From NCBI RefSeq assembly GCF_036226505.1, contig NZ_CP108484.1, positions 496,001 to 560,000 of the forward strand: 64,000 bases of DNA. Direction: 5' to 3'. The notes below the pieces were generated by a model. That model was not told where the DNA came from. It saw nothing but the letters and a program-made list of their open reading frames with translations, and did not search any database. Origin of the DNA: Kitasatospora sp. NBC_01246. Lineage in GTDB: Bacteria; Actinomycetota; Actinomycetes; Streptomycetales; Streptomycetaceae. Shown here piece after piece: positions 34,224 through 41,785 of the stretch. Position numbers and translations under genes: made by a program. The first letter of the stretch is position 1, and each line of letters begins with the position of its first letter.

Positions 34224-35794
34224 CGGATCTCCAGTTCGGCGTCTTCGGCGTCCGGTGCGGCGGGCCCCGGCGGGGTCTCGTGGATGCGGGGGCCGGTGAA
34301 CCAGTGGCGGGCGGAGGCGAGCCACCAGAGGCCGGCGAAGCCGACCACCGCGGTGACGGCGACGGGCGTGTAGTTGAAGCTCTCGGCGGTGATCGGGCTG
34401 ACGGTGGGGAGCATGAACAGGACGGTGATCACGGCGGTCCAGCCGACCGCGACGGTGCCGATCACCCGGCTCCAGCGGCCCAGGTGCCACGGGCCGCGCG
34501 GGAAGGCCTCGCCCTGGCGCAGCCGCAGGTAGACCGGGATGACGTAGGAGATGTACAGGCCGATGACCGAGATCGAGGTGACGGCGGTGTACGCGGTGGA
34601 GTTCCAGAGCGCGGGCAGGCCGAGCAGGAGCGCGCCGCCGGTCGCCAGCCAGACCGCGTTGGCGGGGGTCTGGGTGCGCGGGTCGATGCGGTGCCAGAGG
34701 GCGGAGCCGGGCAGTGCGCCGTCGCGCGAGAAGGCGTAGATCATGCGGGAGTTGGCGGTGACGGAGGCCATGCCGCAGAAGAACTGGGCGCCGATGACGA
34801 TCAGCAGGAGCAGCTCGGCGCCGTTGGTGCCGATCGCGTCGATGAAGATCTGGGCCGGCGCCACCCCGGTGTCGCTGTGCAGCGCGCCGTCGTAGTCGCG
34901 GATGGCGAAGGTGATGCCGAGCAGCAGGATCCAGCCGGCCACCAGGGAGACGGTGATGGCGTTGACGATGCCGCGCGGGCCGGAGCGGGCCGCGTCCTGG
35001 GTCTCCTCGGTCATGTGCGCGGAGGCGTCGTAGCCGGTGAGGGTGTACTGGGCGAGGAGCAGACCGAGCATGGCCACGTAGAGCTGGTTGTGGAAGCCGG
35101 TGTTGTTGACGAACTCGGTGAGGACGAAGGACGCGGAGGCGTGCCGGTCCGGCACGAGGACGAGCACCCCGACGATGACGGCGACGCCGACCAGGTGCCA
35201 CCAGACGGACAGGTTGTTGAGGAAGGCGACGAGCCGCACGCCCCGGGTGTTGAGCAGGCCGTGCAGCACCAGGATGACGGCGAAGATCTCCACGGTGTGC
35301 GCGGGGCCGGCTGCGAAGCCGAACTGGAGGCTGAGGAAGGCGTTCGTGAAGAAGGCGGCGCCGTAGTCGACCCCGGCGGTGACCGCGACTTGGCCGAGGA
35401 AGTTGAACCAGCCGGTGAACCAGCTCCACGCCGGGCCCCGGCTGCGGGCGAGTTTGGCGGACCAGTAGTAGAGGCCGCCGGCGGTCGGGTAGCTGGAGCA
35501 GATCTCGGCCATCGCCAGCCCGACGCAGAGCGTCAGCAGGCCGACCACCGGCCAGCCCCAGATGATCATGGCGGGTCCGCCCGCGTTCATCCCCGTCCCG
35601 TACAGGGTGAGGCAGCCGGACAGGATCGAGACGATGGAGAAGGAGACGGCGAAGTTGGAGAATCCCGACATCGAGCGGGCGAGCTCCTGGGTGTAGCCCA
35701 GCTCGCGGAGGCGTTGTTCGTCGGCGGAAACGGGTGGTGCGCCGTCCGGAAACACCGGCGGGGCAGGGTGGTCGGGTGAGCGTTCGTCGGTCAT
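34220..35794 (-). CDS. APC-superfamily amino acid/amine permease
   Basis: 524 aa with about 12 membrane helices. The first carries SMSGFSNFAVSFSIVSILSG, followed by MAEICSSYPTAGGLYYW, a signature of actinobacterial GABA/amine permeases, and YDASAHMTEETQDA in the central region. It imports an amine or amino acid by proton symport. It is the first gene of the operon, lying 94 bases from the 24-base palindrome and divergent from the FadR-type regulator, so transport and catabolism are induced together. Substrate inferred only from context. Confidence 0.9.
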   Translation of the reverse strand: MTDERSPDHPAPPVFPDGAPPVSADEQRLRELGYTQELARSMSGFSNFAVSFSIVSILSGCLTLYGTGMNAGGPAMIIWGWPVVGLLTLCVGLAMAEICSSYPTAGGLYYWSAKLARSRGPAWSWFTGWFNFLGQVAVTAGVDYGAAFFTNAFLSLQFGFAAGPAHTVEIFAVILVLHGLLNTRGVRLVAFLNNLSVWWHLVGVAVIVGVLVLVPDRHASASFVLTEFVNNTGFHNQLYVAMLGLLLAQYTLTGYDASAHMTEETQDAARSGPRGIVNAITVSLVAGWILLLGITFAIRDYDGALHSDTGVAPAQIFIDAIGTNGAELLLLIVIGAQFFCGMASVTANSRMIYAFSRDGALPGSALWHRIDPRTQTPANAVWLATGGALLLGLPALWNSTAYTAVTSISVIGLYISYVIPVYLRLRQGEAFPRGPWHLGRWSRVIGTVAVGWTAVITVLFMLPTVSPITAESFNYTPVAVTAVVGFAGLWWLASARHWFTGPRIHETPPGPAAPDAEDAELEIR

Positions 35795-35888
35795 GGGCAC
35801 CCCTGGGGGTTGAGGGTGTGCCGGGCCGTGCGCGACCACGGCGGTGTGGTGCGCGGCTCCCGGCGGGTCAGACGGTCGGGCGGCTCTC

Positions 35889-35912
35889 CAATGGTCTGGA
35901 ACCAGACCATTG
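35889..35912. promoter_or_regulatory. 24-base palindromic operator of the divergent regulator/operon
   Basis: CAATGGTCTGG (35889-35899), AA, CCAGACCATTG (35902-35912): perfect 11-base arms. It contains TGGTC...GACCA half sites typical of GntR-family operators and lies between the permease start (35794) and the GntR/FadR start (36020). Confidence 0.8.
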
Positions 35913-36019
35913 AGGTGGGTGAGCAGCATCGTTCACCCAGCGGCAGGGCCGCGTCAAGGGCTCCGGGGGCGCGAGTCGGAAGGTGCGTACCGGAGGGCGC
36001 TCATAGGTACGATTCCGGC

Positions 36020-36769
36020 GTGGACGTCGACGAAGCACGCGAACAGGCGCGCCTGGACTGGCAGGCCGGGGCGATCTTCCGGCCCGTCCGGACCGGCAAC
36101 GCCTTCGAGGAGACCGTCGAACGCCTGCTGCAGGCGATCAAGCTCGGGGTCTTCGGGCACGGCGACCGGCTGCCCGCCGAACGCGACCTCGCCGCCCGGC
36201 TCGGGGTCAGCCGCGAGACCCTGCGCGAGGCCCTCCACACGCTCCAGGAGGCCGACTGCGTGGAGTCGCGCCGCGGCCGCTACGGCGGCACCTTCGTCAC
36301 CTACCGGATGCCGCCGCCGGACGTCGGCGAGCTGCGCCGCGCCGTCCGCGACCTCGGCGGCGAACTGGAGGACGCGCTGACCTACCGCCTGGTGCTGGAG
36401 ACCGGCGCCGCCGAGGCCGCCGCCCGGCGCACCCTCTCCCCCGACCAGCGCGCCTACCTGGAGCGCCGGCTGGCCGACCTGGAGGGCGCACCCGCGGAGC
36501 GGTACCGCCAGCTGGACTCGCGCTTCCACCTCGCCGTCGGCGAACTCACCGGCTCGCGCACGCTGGCCACCGGCATCGCCGAGGCCCGGATGCGCCTCAA
36601 CGACCTGCTGAACGCCATCCCGATGCTCGACCGCAACATCGAGCACGCCGCCGACCAGCACCGGGCGATGGTCCGGGCGATCCTGGACGGCGACGGCGAG
36701 GCCGCCCGCCGCGCCACCGAGGAGCACCTCGCCGGGACGGCTGCCCTGCTCCGGGGCTTCCTGGCCTGA
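36020..36769 (+). CDS. GntR-family (FadR subfamily) regulator
   Basis: 249 aa from GTG 36020. The winged helix spans residues ~30-95: ETVERLLQAIKLGVFGHGDRLPAERDLAARLGVSRETLREAL and a wing with SRRGRYGGTFV (quoted in parts by region). The C-terminal FCD ligand domain includes LRRAVRDLGGE, the His/Asp metal-site-like ERYRQLDSRFHLAV and HRAMVRAILDGD. It likely represses both itself and the divergent permease operon by binding the 24-base palindrome and is released by the amine or a gamma-glutamyl intermediate. An analogous FadR-type gene accompanies glnA4 in S. coelicolor, from memory. Confidence 0.9.
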   Translation: MDVDEAREQARLDWQAGAIFRPVRTGNAFEETVERLLQAIKLGVFGHGDRLPAERDLAARLGVSRETLREALHTLQEADCVESRRGRYGGTFVTYRMPPPDVGELRRAVRDLGGELEDALTYRLVLETGAAEAAARRTLSPDQRAYLERRLADLEGAPAERYRQLDSRFHLAVGELTGSRTLATGIAEARMRLNDLLNAIPMLDRNIEHAADQHRAMVRAILDGDGEAARRATEEHLAGTAALLRGFLA

Positions 36770-36775
36770 GGGGCC

Positions 36776-36910
36776 GTCACCTACGGCGCCAGCAGCGTCT
36801 CGATGGCCAAGGGCAACGGGACGCCGGTCAGGAACAGCAACCTCCAGATCCAGCACGGGACGCTCTCCATTTCCTCCGGCGGCAACCCGCCGCAGGTCCG
36901 GGAGCTGTGA
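36776..36910 (+). pseudogene. Orphan C-terminal protein fragment
   Basis: An open frame directly after and in phase with the GntR stop encodes VTYGASSVSMAKGNGTPVRN and then LQIQHGTLSISSGGNPPQVREL before TGA. It has natural codon use and a beta-strand, Ser/Asn/Gly pattern like the end of a secreted carbohydrate-active or adhesin protein, but no gene start. An ATG at 36803 has no ribosome site. I regard it as a leftover 3' end; a tiny gene is the alternative. Confidence 0.3.
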
Positions 36911-36940
36911 GGAACCCCGCGGCACCTGACCGGCGCCAGG

Positions 36941-36970
36941 CCCCGCCCCCCGCGGTCTCGGGGGGCGGGG
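36941..36970. terminator. G/C hairpin terminator
   Basis: CCCCGCCCCCC (36941-36951) and GGGGGGCGGGG (36960-36970) form a perfect 11-base stem with an 8-base loop, after the GntR gene and the orphan fragment. Confidence 0.65.
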
Positions 36971-37076
36971 GGGCGTCTCATGTGCCTCATGCGCCGGGAC
37001 CGGGGCCGTCTCATGGACCAGAACCAGCCGAATGACGATTGTTGATCAATGACTGCCAACTGTTGCTCGTAGTCCA

Positions 37077-37106
37077 TTGACATCGATCAGGAGTTTGCAC
37101 TGTACT
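37077..37106 (+). promoter_or_regulatory. Promoter of the hexosaminidase gene
   Basis: TTGACA at 37077-37082 and TGTACT at 37101-37106 with an 18-base spacer. It is the best sigma-70-like match in this intergenic region and sits just upstream of the DasR-type palindrome. Confidence 0.5.
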
Positions 37107-37126
37107 TCCGACGCAAGGTGCGTGCT

Positions 37127-37142
37127 ATTGGTCTAGACCATG
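37127..37142 (+). promoter_or_regulatory. DasR-responsive element (dre)
   Basis: ATTGGTCTAGACCATG contains the perfect palindrome TGGTCTAGACCA (37129-37140), the core of the dre consensus for the GlcNAc regulator DasR. It lies downstream of the predicted promoter, fitting repression of hexosaminidase until amino-sugar phosphates accumulate. Confidence 0.85.
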
Positions 37143-37180
37143 GGCGTCACAACGCCCTGCCCCACCAAGGAGGATCACCC

Positions 37181-39106
37181 ATGAAGGGTCTTCGACTCCC
37201 GGTACGCCTACTGGGCGTGCTCGCTCTGGCCGTCGCGGGGGTGACGGCCACCACCCCGCCGCAGGCGGTCGCGGCGGGCACCGCCCCGCAGACGATCCCC
37301 GCGCTCCAGCAGTGGAGTGCGGGCTCCGGCCCCTCGTACACGCTCGGCACCGGCTCGCGGATCGTCACCGACAGCGCCTACGCCTCCCAACTGGCCGACG
37401 AATCCGCCGTGTTCGCCGAGGACATCGCCGCGCTGACCGGCATCACCGTGGCCCGGACCACCGGATCGGCCGCCTCGGTCGCGACCGGCGACATCTTCCT
37501 CACGCTGGGCTCCGCCGACACCGGCCTCGGCAGCGAGGGCTACTCGCTCACCGTCGGCCCGTCCGTCCGGATCCAGGCCGCGACCGACGGCGGCGCGTTC
37601 TACGGCACCCGCTCGGTGCTGCAGCTGCTGAAGCTCTCCCCCACCATCCCGGCCGGCACCGCCCGCGACTGGGCGGCCTACCCCGAGCGCGGCCTCATGG
37701 TCGACACCGGCCGCAAGTTCTTCCCCATCCCCTGGCTGCGGAACCAGATCAGGGACATGGCGTACACCAAGCTCAACACCCTGCACCTGCACCTCAACGA
37801 CACCTTCGGCTTCCGCCTGGAGAGCTCCACCCACCCGGAGATCGTCTCCGCCGACCACTACAGCAAGCAGGAGATCACCGACCTCGTCGCGTTCGCCGCG
37901 AAGTACCACGTGACCGTCCTGCCCGAGCTGGACATGCCCGGGCACATGGACGCCGTCCTCGCCGCGCACCCCGAGCTCAAGCTCCGGGCGGCCAACGGAA
38001 GCACCCCCGACGGCAGCAACATCGACCTCTCCAACCCCGCCTCCTACGTCCTGATGAAGGACCTGATTACCGAGTTCATGCCGCTGTTCCCCCACGGCAC
38101 CTGGCACCTGGGCGCCGACGAGTACGGCGTCGACTACGGGTCCTACCCCCAGCTGCTCGCCTACGCCAGGCAGCAGTACGGCGCGAACGCCAAGGCCAAG
38201 GACGTCTACTACGGGTTCGTGCGGTGGGCCGACGGCATCGTGCGCGCCGGCGGCAGGACGGCACGCATGTGGAACGACGGCATCAGCGGCGGCGACGGCA
38301 CCATACCCGTGAACGCCGACATCACCGTCGACTACTGGTACAACCTCGGGATGACCCCTCAACAACTGCTGAACACCGGCCACCGGATCGTCAACAGCTC
38401 CTGGACGCCCACCTACTACGTCCTCGGTGGCGCGAAGCCCAACACCACCTACATGTACGAGCAGTGGAACCCGGGGATCTTCCAGAACGGGGGCACGATC
38501 GACGACCGCTCGCGCAACAGCGGGTCGCTCCTGCACGTGTGGTGCGACCGGCCCGACGCGGAGACCACGACCCAGATCGCGGCCGGCATCAGGAACCCCC
38601 TGCGGGCCCTGGCCCAGCAGACCTGGGGATCACCGAGGCCGGCGGCCTCCTACACCGGGTTCCAGCAGGTGATCGCGGCCGTCGGCGGTGCTCCCGGGCA
38701 GCCCACCGACACCGGCCCGGGTGACCTGGCGCTGAACCGGCCGACCACCGCGTCCTCCACCGAGACGGCGGACCTGCCGGCCACCGGCGCCACCGACGGC
38801 AGCTACGGCACCCGGTGGTCCAGCCAGTACACCGACCCCCAGTGGCTGCAGGTCGACCTCGGCACCACCCGCACCGTCCACGAGGTGAAGCTGACCTGGG
38901 AGGCCGCCTACGCCCGGGCCTTCCGGATCCAGGTCTCCGACGACGCCGTCACCTGGCGCACCGTCTACTCCACCACCACCGGCACCGGTGGAACCAGCAC
39001 CCTCACCGGACTCGACGGCACCGGCCGCTACATCCGGATGTACGCCACCCAGCGTGCGACCACCTGGGGCTACTCCCTCTGGGAGTTCGAAGTCCGCGGC
39101 GTCTAG
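37181..39106 (+). CDS. Secreted beta-N-acetylhexosaminidase (GH20) with discoidin/CBM32 module
   Basis: 641 aa. AAGGAGGA precedes the ATG. Signal peptide to VAAGTA; GH20b-like domain to ~180; GH20 barrel ~185-515 with GLMVDTGRKFFP, LNTLHLHLND and the catalytic pair Asp313-Glu314 in HLGADEYG; YMYEQWNPGIF for substrate binding; then a linker and a C-terminal F5/8 type C carbohydrate-binding module (LALNRPTTASSTE ... WEFEVRGV). It releases GlcNAc from chitin oligomers or glycans outside the cell. The dre site in its leader makes DasR control likely. The stop converges with the P-loop gene 16 bases away. Confidence 0.95.
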   Translation: MKGLRLPVRLLGVLALAVAGVTATTPPQAVAAGTAPQTIPALQQWSAGSGPSYTLGTGSRIVTDSAYASQLADESAVFAEDIAALTGITVARTTGSAASVATGDIFLTLGSADTGLGSEGYSLTVGPSVRIQAATDGGAFYGTRSVLQLLKLSPTIPAGTARDWAAYPERGLMVDTGRKFFPIPWLRNQIRDMAYTKLNTLHLHLNDTFGFRLESSTHPEIVSADHYSKQEITDLVAFAAKYHVTVLPELDMPGHMDAVLAAHPELKLRAANGSTPDGSNIDLSNPASYVLMKDLITEFMPLFPHGTWHLGADEYGVDYGSYPQLLAYARQQYGANAKAKDVYYGFVRWADGIVRAGGRTARMWNDGISGGDGTIPVNADITVDYWYNLGMTPQQLLNTGHRIVNSSWTPTYYVLGGAKPNTTYMYEQWNPGIFQNGGTIDDRSRNSGSLLHVWCDRPDAETTTQIAAGIRNPLRALAQQTWGSPRPAASYTGFQQVIAAVGGAPGQPTDTGPGDLALNRPTTASSTETADLPATGATDGSYGTRWSSQYTDPQWLQVDLGTTRTVHEVKLTWEAAYARAFRIQVSDDAVTWRTVYSTTTGTGGTSTLTGLDGTGRYIRMYATQRATTWGYSLWEFEVRGV

Positions 39107-39122
39107 CTGGTGCGAAAGTGGA

Positions 39123-39782
39123 TCAAGAGGTGGGGTCGACCTCGGAGGTTGTCTGATCTGGCCAGCCTCGTGATAGTGCGAGGCGGCCGGATCGGAGGGC
39201 CTCGCGTTGTCCGGCGATCCATTGCGTGACCTGGTCTGCGGAGTCGGTGATGGGCTGGTCCGTGGTATCGATCAGGTGGGTGGACCATCGCCGGTCGTCG
39301 GCCGTCCACTCGGTCCAGTGTTGCCAGGCCATCTCCGGCCAGCTGTCGTTGATGATGACGTCGGGCCGGTATCGGGGGTCCCGCGCGTGCTTGCGGTGCC
39401 AGTCGGCCCATCCGAGAAAGGCGTCGACCGCCGGCGGGTCCCACCGGCCGGGGTCGCGGTGGGTGAGTCTCCGGCGCCGGATCTCGTCGGACACATCGAC
39501 CAGGCATACCGCGATGCCGTCCAGCAGTGGCGCCGAAGGCACCGCCAGGACTTCCCCGAGCGGGGACTGGCCGGTCAGCAGGAGATCGAGTCCGTGGTCC
39601 TGGTACTCCAGCGCGCGACGCACCCACATCTCGGTCATGCGGTTGCGCCATTGACGGTCGGCGCCTTCCGGCACGCCGAGTTCGTCGAAGTCGTGCACGA
39701 CGGCCTTCTCAAGTCGTTCGCCCACGGCGTTGGCGAGCGTGGTCTTGCCCGAGCAGCTGGAGCCGGTCAATTTGAGCAGCAT
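39123..39782 (-). CDS. P-loop kinase-like ATP-binding protein
   Basis: 219 aa. Walker A LTGSSCSGKTTLANAVG at the N-terminus, a HDFDELG acidic segment, LLTGQSPLGEVLAVPSA in strand 3, and a lid-like RRRRLTHRDPGRWD region. It resembles AAA_33/chloramphenicol-phosphotransferase-like small kinases that phosphorylate small molecules. Substrate unknown. The tail (GWPDQTTSEVDPTS) ends only 16 bases from the convergent hexosaminidase stop with no obvious hairpin between. No ribosome site is clear at ATG 39782. Confidence 0.75.
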   Translation of the reverse strand: MLLKLTGSSCSGKTTLANAVGERLEKAVVHDFDELGVPEGADRQWRNRMTEMWVRRALEYQDHGLDLLLTGQSPLGEVLAVPSAPLLDGIAVCLVDVSDEIRRRRLTHRDPGRWDPPAVDAFLGWADWHRKHARDPRYRPDVIINDSWPEMAWQHWTEWTADDRRWSTHLIDTTDQPITDSADQVTQWIAGQREALRSGRLALSRGWPDQTTSEVDPTS

Positions 39783-39855
39783 CGTGCCAGGGTGTCAGGT
39801 GAGGTGGGTCCTCCCCAACGTGTTTTCCGGTGCTTTCTGCCGTAGACCGGACTGG

Positions 39856-40005
39856 TCAGAGCCATGCGTTGACGGCTGCGATCAGCACGGTCGCTTCGTA
39901 GCGGACGGCGAGTTTGTCGTACCTGGTGGCGACAGCGCGGTGGCGTTTGAGGCGGGGGAAGCCGCCCGGGACGGCGGCTCGGATCGGGGCGGGTTTGAGG
40001 AACAG
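39856..40005 (-). pseudogene. IS5-family transposase C-terminal remnant
   Basis: The last ~33 residues of the leftward frame read RLKRHRAVATRYDKLAVRYE, continuing ATVLIAAVNAWL and a stop, the familiar end of IS5/IS427-type DDE transposases (HRAVATRYDKLAVRY...). Upstream the frame soon loses similarity and neither the DDE core nor terminal inverted repeats are evident. It is a degraded insertion-sequence end between the P-loop gene and the subtilase gene. Confidence 0.75.
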
Positions 40006-40230
40006 CCGGTGCCCTGGCTCTTCGAGACGGCAGGTCTCCCACACATCCGGCCCGACCGTCTCCCGGGCCCATTCCCCCGTTGCCACAGACACGAGTCTGG
40101 CCCCACCACTCACGCGGCAGGGCCAGAACCCACATCCTCATCAGTCTCCCAGCCCTGTCCGGTCGATCATGTGCGGAGCTGTATTGGGCTTCGGGTGGGG
40201 GCCGTACATGGTGTGGGCCTTGACGTGGGA
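40006..40230. other. Unassigned region between transposase remnant and subtilase
   Basis: About 220 bases with no recognisable gene. It may contain further decayed insertion-sequence DNA. No clear target duplication or inverted ends were found by eye. Confidence 0.4.
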
Positions 40231-40264
40231 CCGCCCCGCCGGCCTTGTGGGCTCGGCGGGGCGG
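40231..40264 (-). terminator. Hairpin terminator of the subtilase gene
   Basis: CCGCCCCGCCG (40231-40241) pairs perfectly with CGGCGGGGCGG (40254-40264), 20 bases after the leftward subtilase stop at 40285. Confidence 0.75.
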
Positions 40265-40284
40265 CGGCTGTGTGCCAGGGCAGG

Positions 40285-41496
40285 TCAGAGTCCGCCGGTG
40301 TACAGCAGCGCGTTGGGGCTGGACTTGGTGATGTTGGTCAGGGTGTCCTTGGTGGCTTCGGTGTCGAGCCACTCGTTGATGTCGGCGGGGGTGGCGTCGG
40401 GGTGGGCGGCGAGGTAGAGGGCGGCGGTGCCGGTGACGTGCGGGGCGCTGAAGGAGGAGCCGTCCAGGGTGGCGCTGCCGCCGCCGAGCTTGGCGGAGGT
40501 GATGCCTTCGCCGGGCGCGTAGAGGGACAGGCAGGGGCCGAAGTTGCTGAAGCTGGTCTCCTCGTCCCACTTGTTGGAGGCGCCGACCGTGAGGACGCGT
40601 TGGGCGGCGGCGGGGGAGATGAAGCAGGCGTCCTTGGCGCTGTTGCCACCGGCGACGACGGGCAGGACGCCCGAGTCGGAGAGCGCGGTGGCGGCCTTGT
40701 CCAGCGCGTCGTTCCTGTCCCCGCCGAGGGAGAGGTTGGCGATGGCGGGCTTCTTGGCGTTGGCGGTGACCCAGTCGATGCCGGCGATGAGCTGCTCGAA
40801 GGTGCCTCTGCCGTCGCAGCCCAGAACGCGTACGCTCACCAGGTTCACCTTGCCGGCGATGCCGTAGGTCTTGCCGCCGACGGTGCCGGCGACGTGGGTG
40901 CCCTGGCCCTGGCAGTCGGCCCCTTCCTTGCCGTCGCCGATGGTGTCGGTGCCGAGGGTGGCGCGGCCCTCGAACTCGTCGTGGCCGTACTCGATGCCGG
41001 TGCCGATCATGTAGGCGGTCACACCGGCACCGTCACCCTTGACGTTGAACTCCCCGTCGCCCTTGCCGTTGACCGGGTCCCACGTCTGCTGGTCGATGCG
41101 GTCCAGGCCCCAGCTGGTGGCTGCCTCCCGGTGCTGGGAGGCGGGCGTCGTGGTGGCGTCCGGCGCGCTCACGACGCCGTTCTCCTCCACGCTCTCCACC
41201 CCGGGCAGGGCACGCACCCGCTCCAGCTGGGCGGCGTCCAACCGGGCGGAGAACCCGTTCAGGGCGTGCCGGTAGGTGTGCAGCGGCTCGACGCCCCCGA
41301 CCCTGGCCGCCACCCGAGCCGGGTCCAGGGCCTTGTCCACCGTGACGATGTACTCGCCGGGCACAGCTGCGGCCGTCCTGTGCAGGGGGGCCGCAACGGC
41401 CCGCCCGGACGGGCCGTCGGCTGCCGCACCCTGCGAGGCGACCAGCGGAATGAGAAGGATGAGAGCGGCGGACGCGCAGCGCGCGGACAGTCGCAT
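40285..41496 (-). CDS. Secreted subtilase-fold (S8) protein lacking Asp and His: probable pseudoprotease
   Basis: 403 aa; GGAGATCTG precedes the ATG. Signal peptide, an I9-type propeptide (PGEYIVTVDKAL ... NGFSARLDAAQLERV), then a proteinase-K-like S8A domain. At the catalytic Asp motif it reads AYMIGTGIEYG, with Gly165 instead of Asp; at the His motif GQGTHVAGTVGG, with Gln198 instead of the first His of HGTH. Ser348 in DGSSFSAPHV and the oxyanion-region Asn (VAGGNSA) remain. Each loss is explained by one base change (GAC to GGC, CAC to CAG), yet the 1.2-kb frame is otherwise intact. It may act as a binding or inhibitor protein, or be at an early stage of decay. Confidence 0.88.
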   Translation of the reverse strand: MRLSARCASAALILLIPLVASQGAAADGPSGRAVAAPLHRTAAAVPGEYIVTVDKALDPARVAARVGGVEPLHTYRHALNGFSARLDAAQLERVRALPGVESVEENGVVSAPDATTTPASQHREAATSWGLDRIDQQTWDPVNGKGDGEFNVKGDGAGVTAYMIGTGIEYGHDEFEGRATLGTDTIGDGKEGADCQGQGTHVAGTVGGKTYGIAGKVNLVSVRVLGCDGRGTFEQLIAGIDWVTANAKKPAIANLSLGGDRNDALDKAATALSDSGVLPVVAGGNSAKDACFISPAAAQRVLTVGASNKWDEETSFSNFGPCLSLYAPGEGITSAKLGGGSATLDGSSFSAPHVTGTAALYLAAHPDATPADINEWLDTEATKDTLTNITKSSPNALLYTGGL

Positions 41497-41697
41497 CAGA
41501 TCTCCGTTCACGAAAAGGGACCGCCCCGGGGCAGTGAGAGCCCCGCACACGACGACCCGCTTCTCTTCCTTCGTCCACCAACCCCCACGCCTTGAGCCGC
41601 ACCGGCGCGGTCCCGTGCCCAAGATCTTCATCGGTCTGCTAGCCGGCGTTGGTCCGGCGCCGCTTCCGGCCCCGGCGCCGGGTCGGGGCGGGCGAGA

Positions 41698-41728
41698 GCT
41701 GGGAGGACCGGTCGCCGGTCCTCCCAGC
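41698..41728 (-). terminator. Hairpin terminator of the Dyp peroxidase gene
   Basis: GCTGGGAGGACCGG (41698-41711), loop TCG, CCGGTCCTCCCAGC (41715-41728): a perfect 14-base stem 58 bases after the leftward peroxidase stop. Confidence 0.85.
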
Positions 41729-41785
41729 GACGTGCTCGGGGGTCGTAGCTCTCACCCGGCCCGGCGGGCGCGACCGCCGGCGGCC

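Noticed and set aside
37118..37180. Longer start for the GH20 gene
   Set aside because: ATG 37181 has a perfect AAGGAGGA and begins the signal peptide; the extension would include the dre operator.
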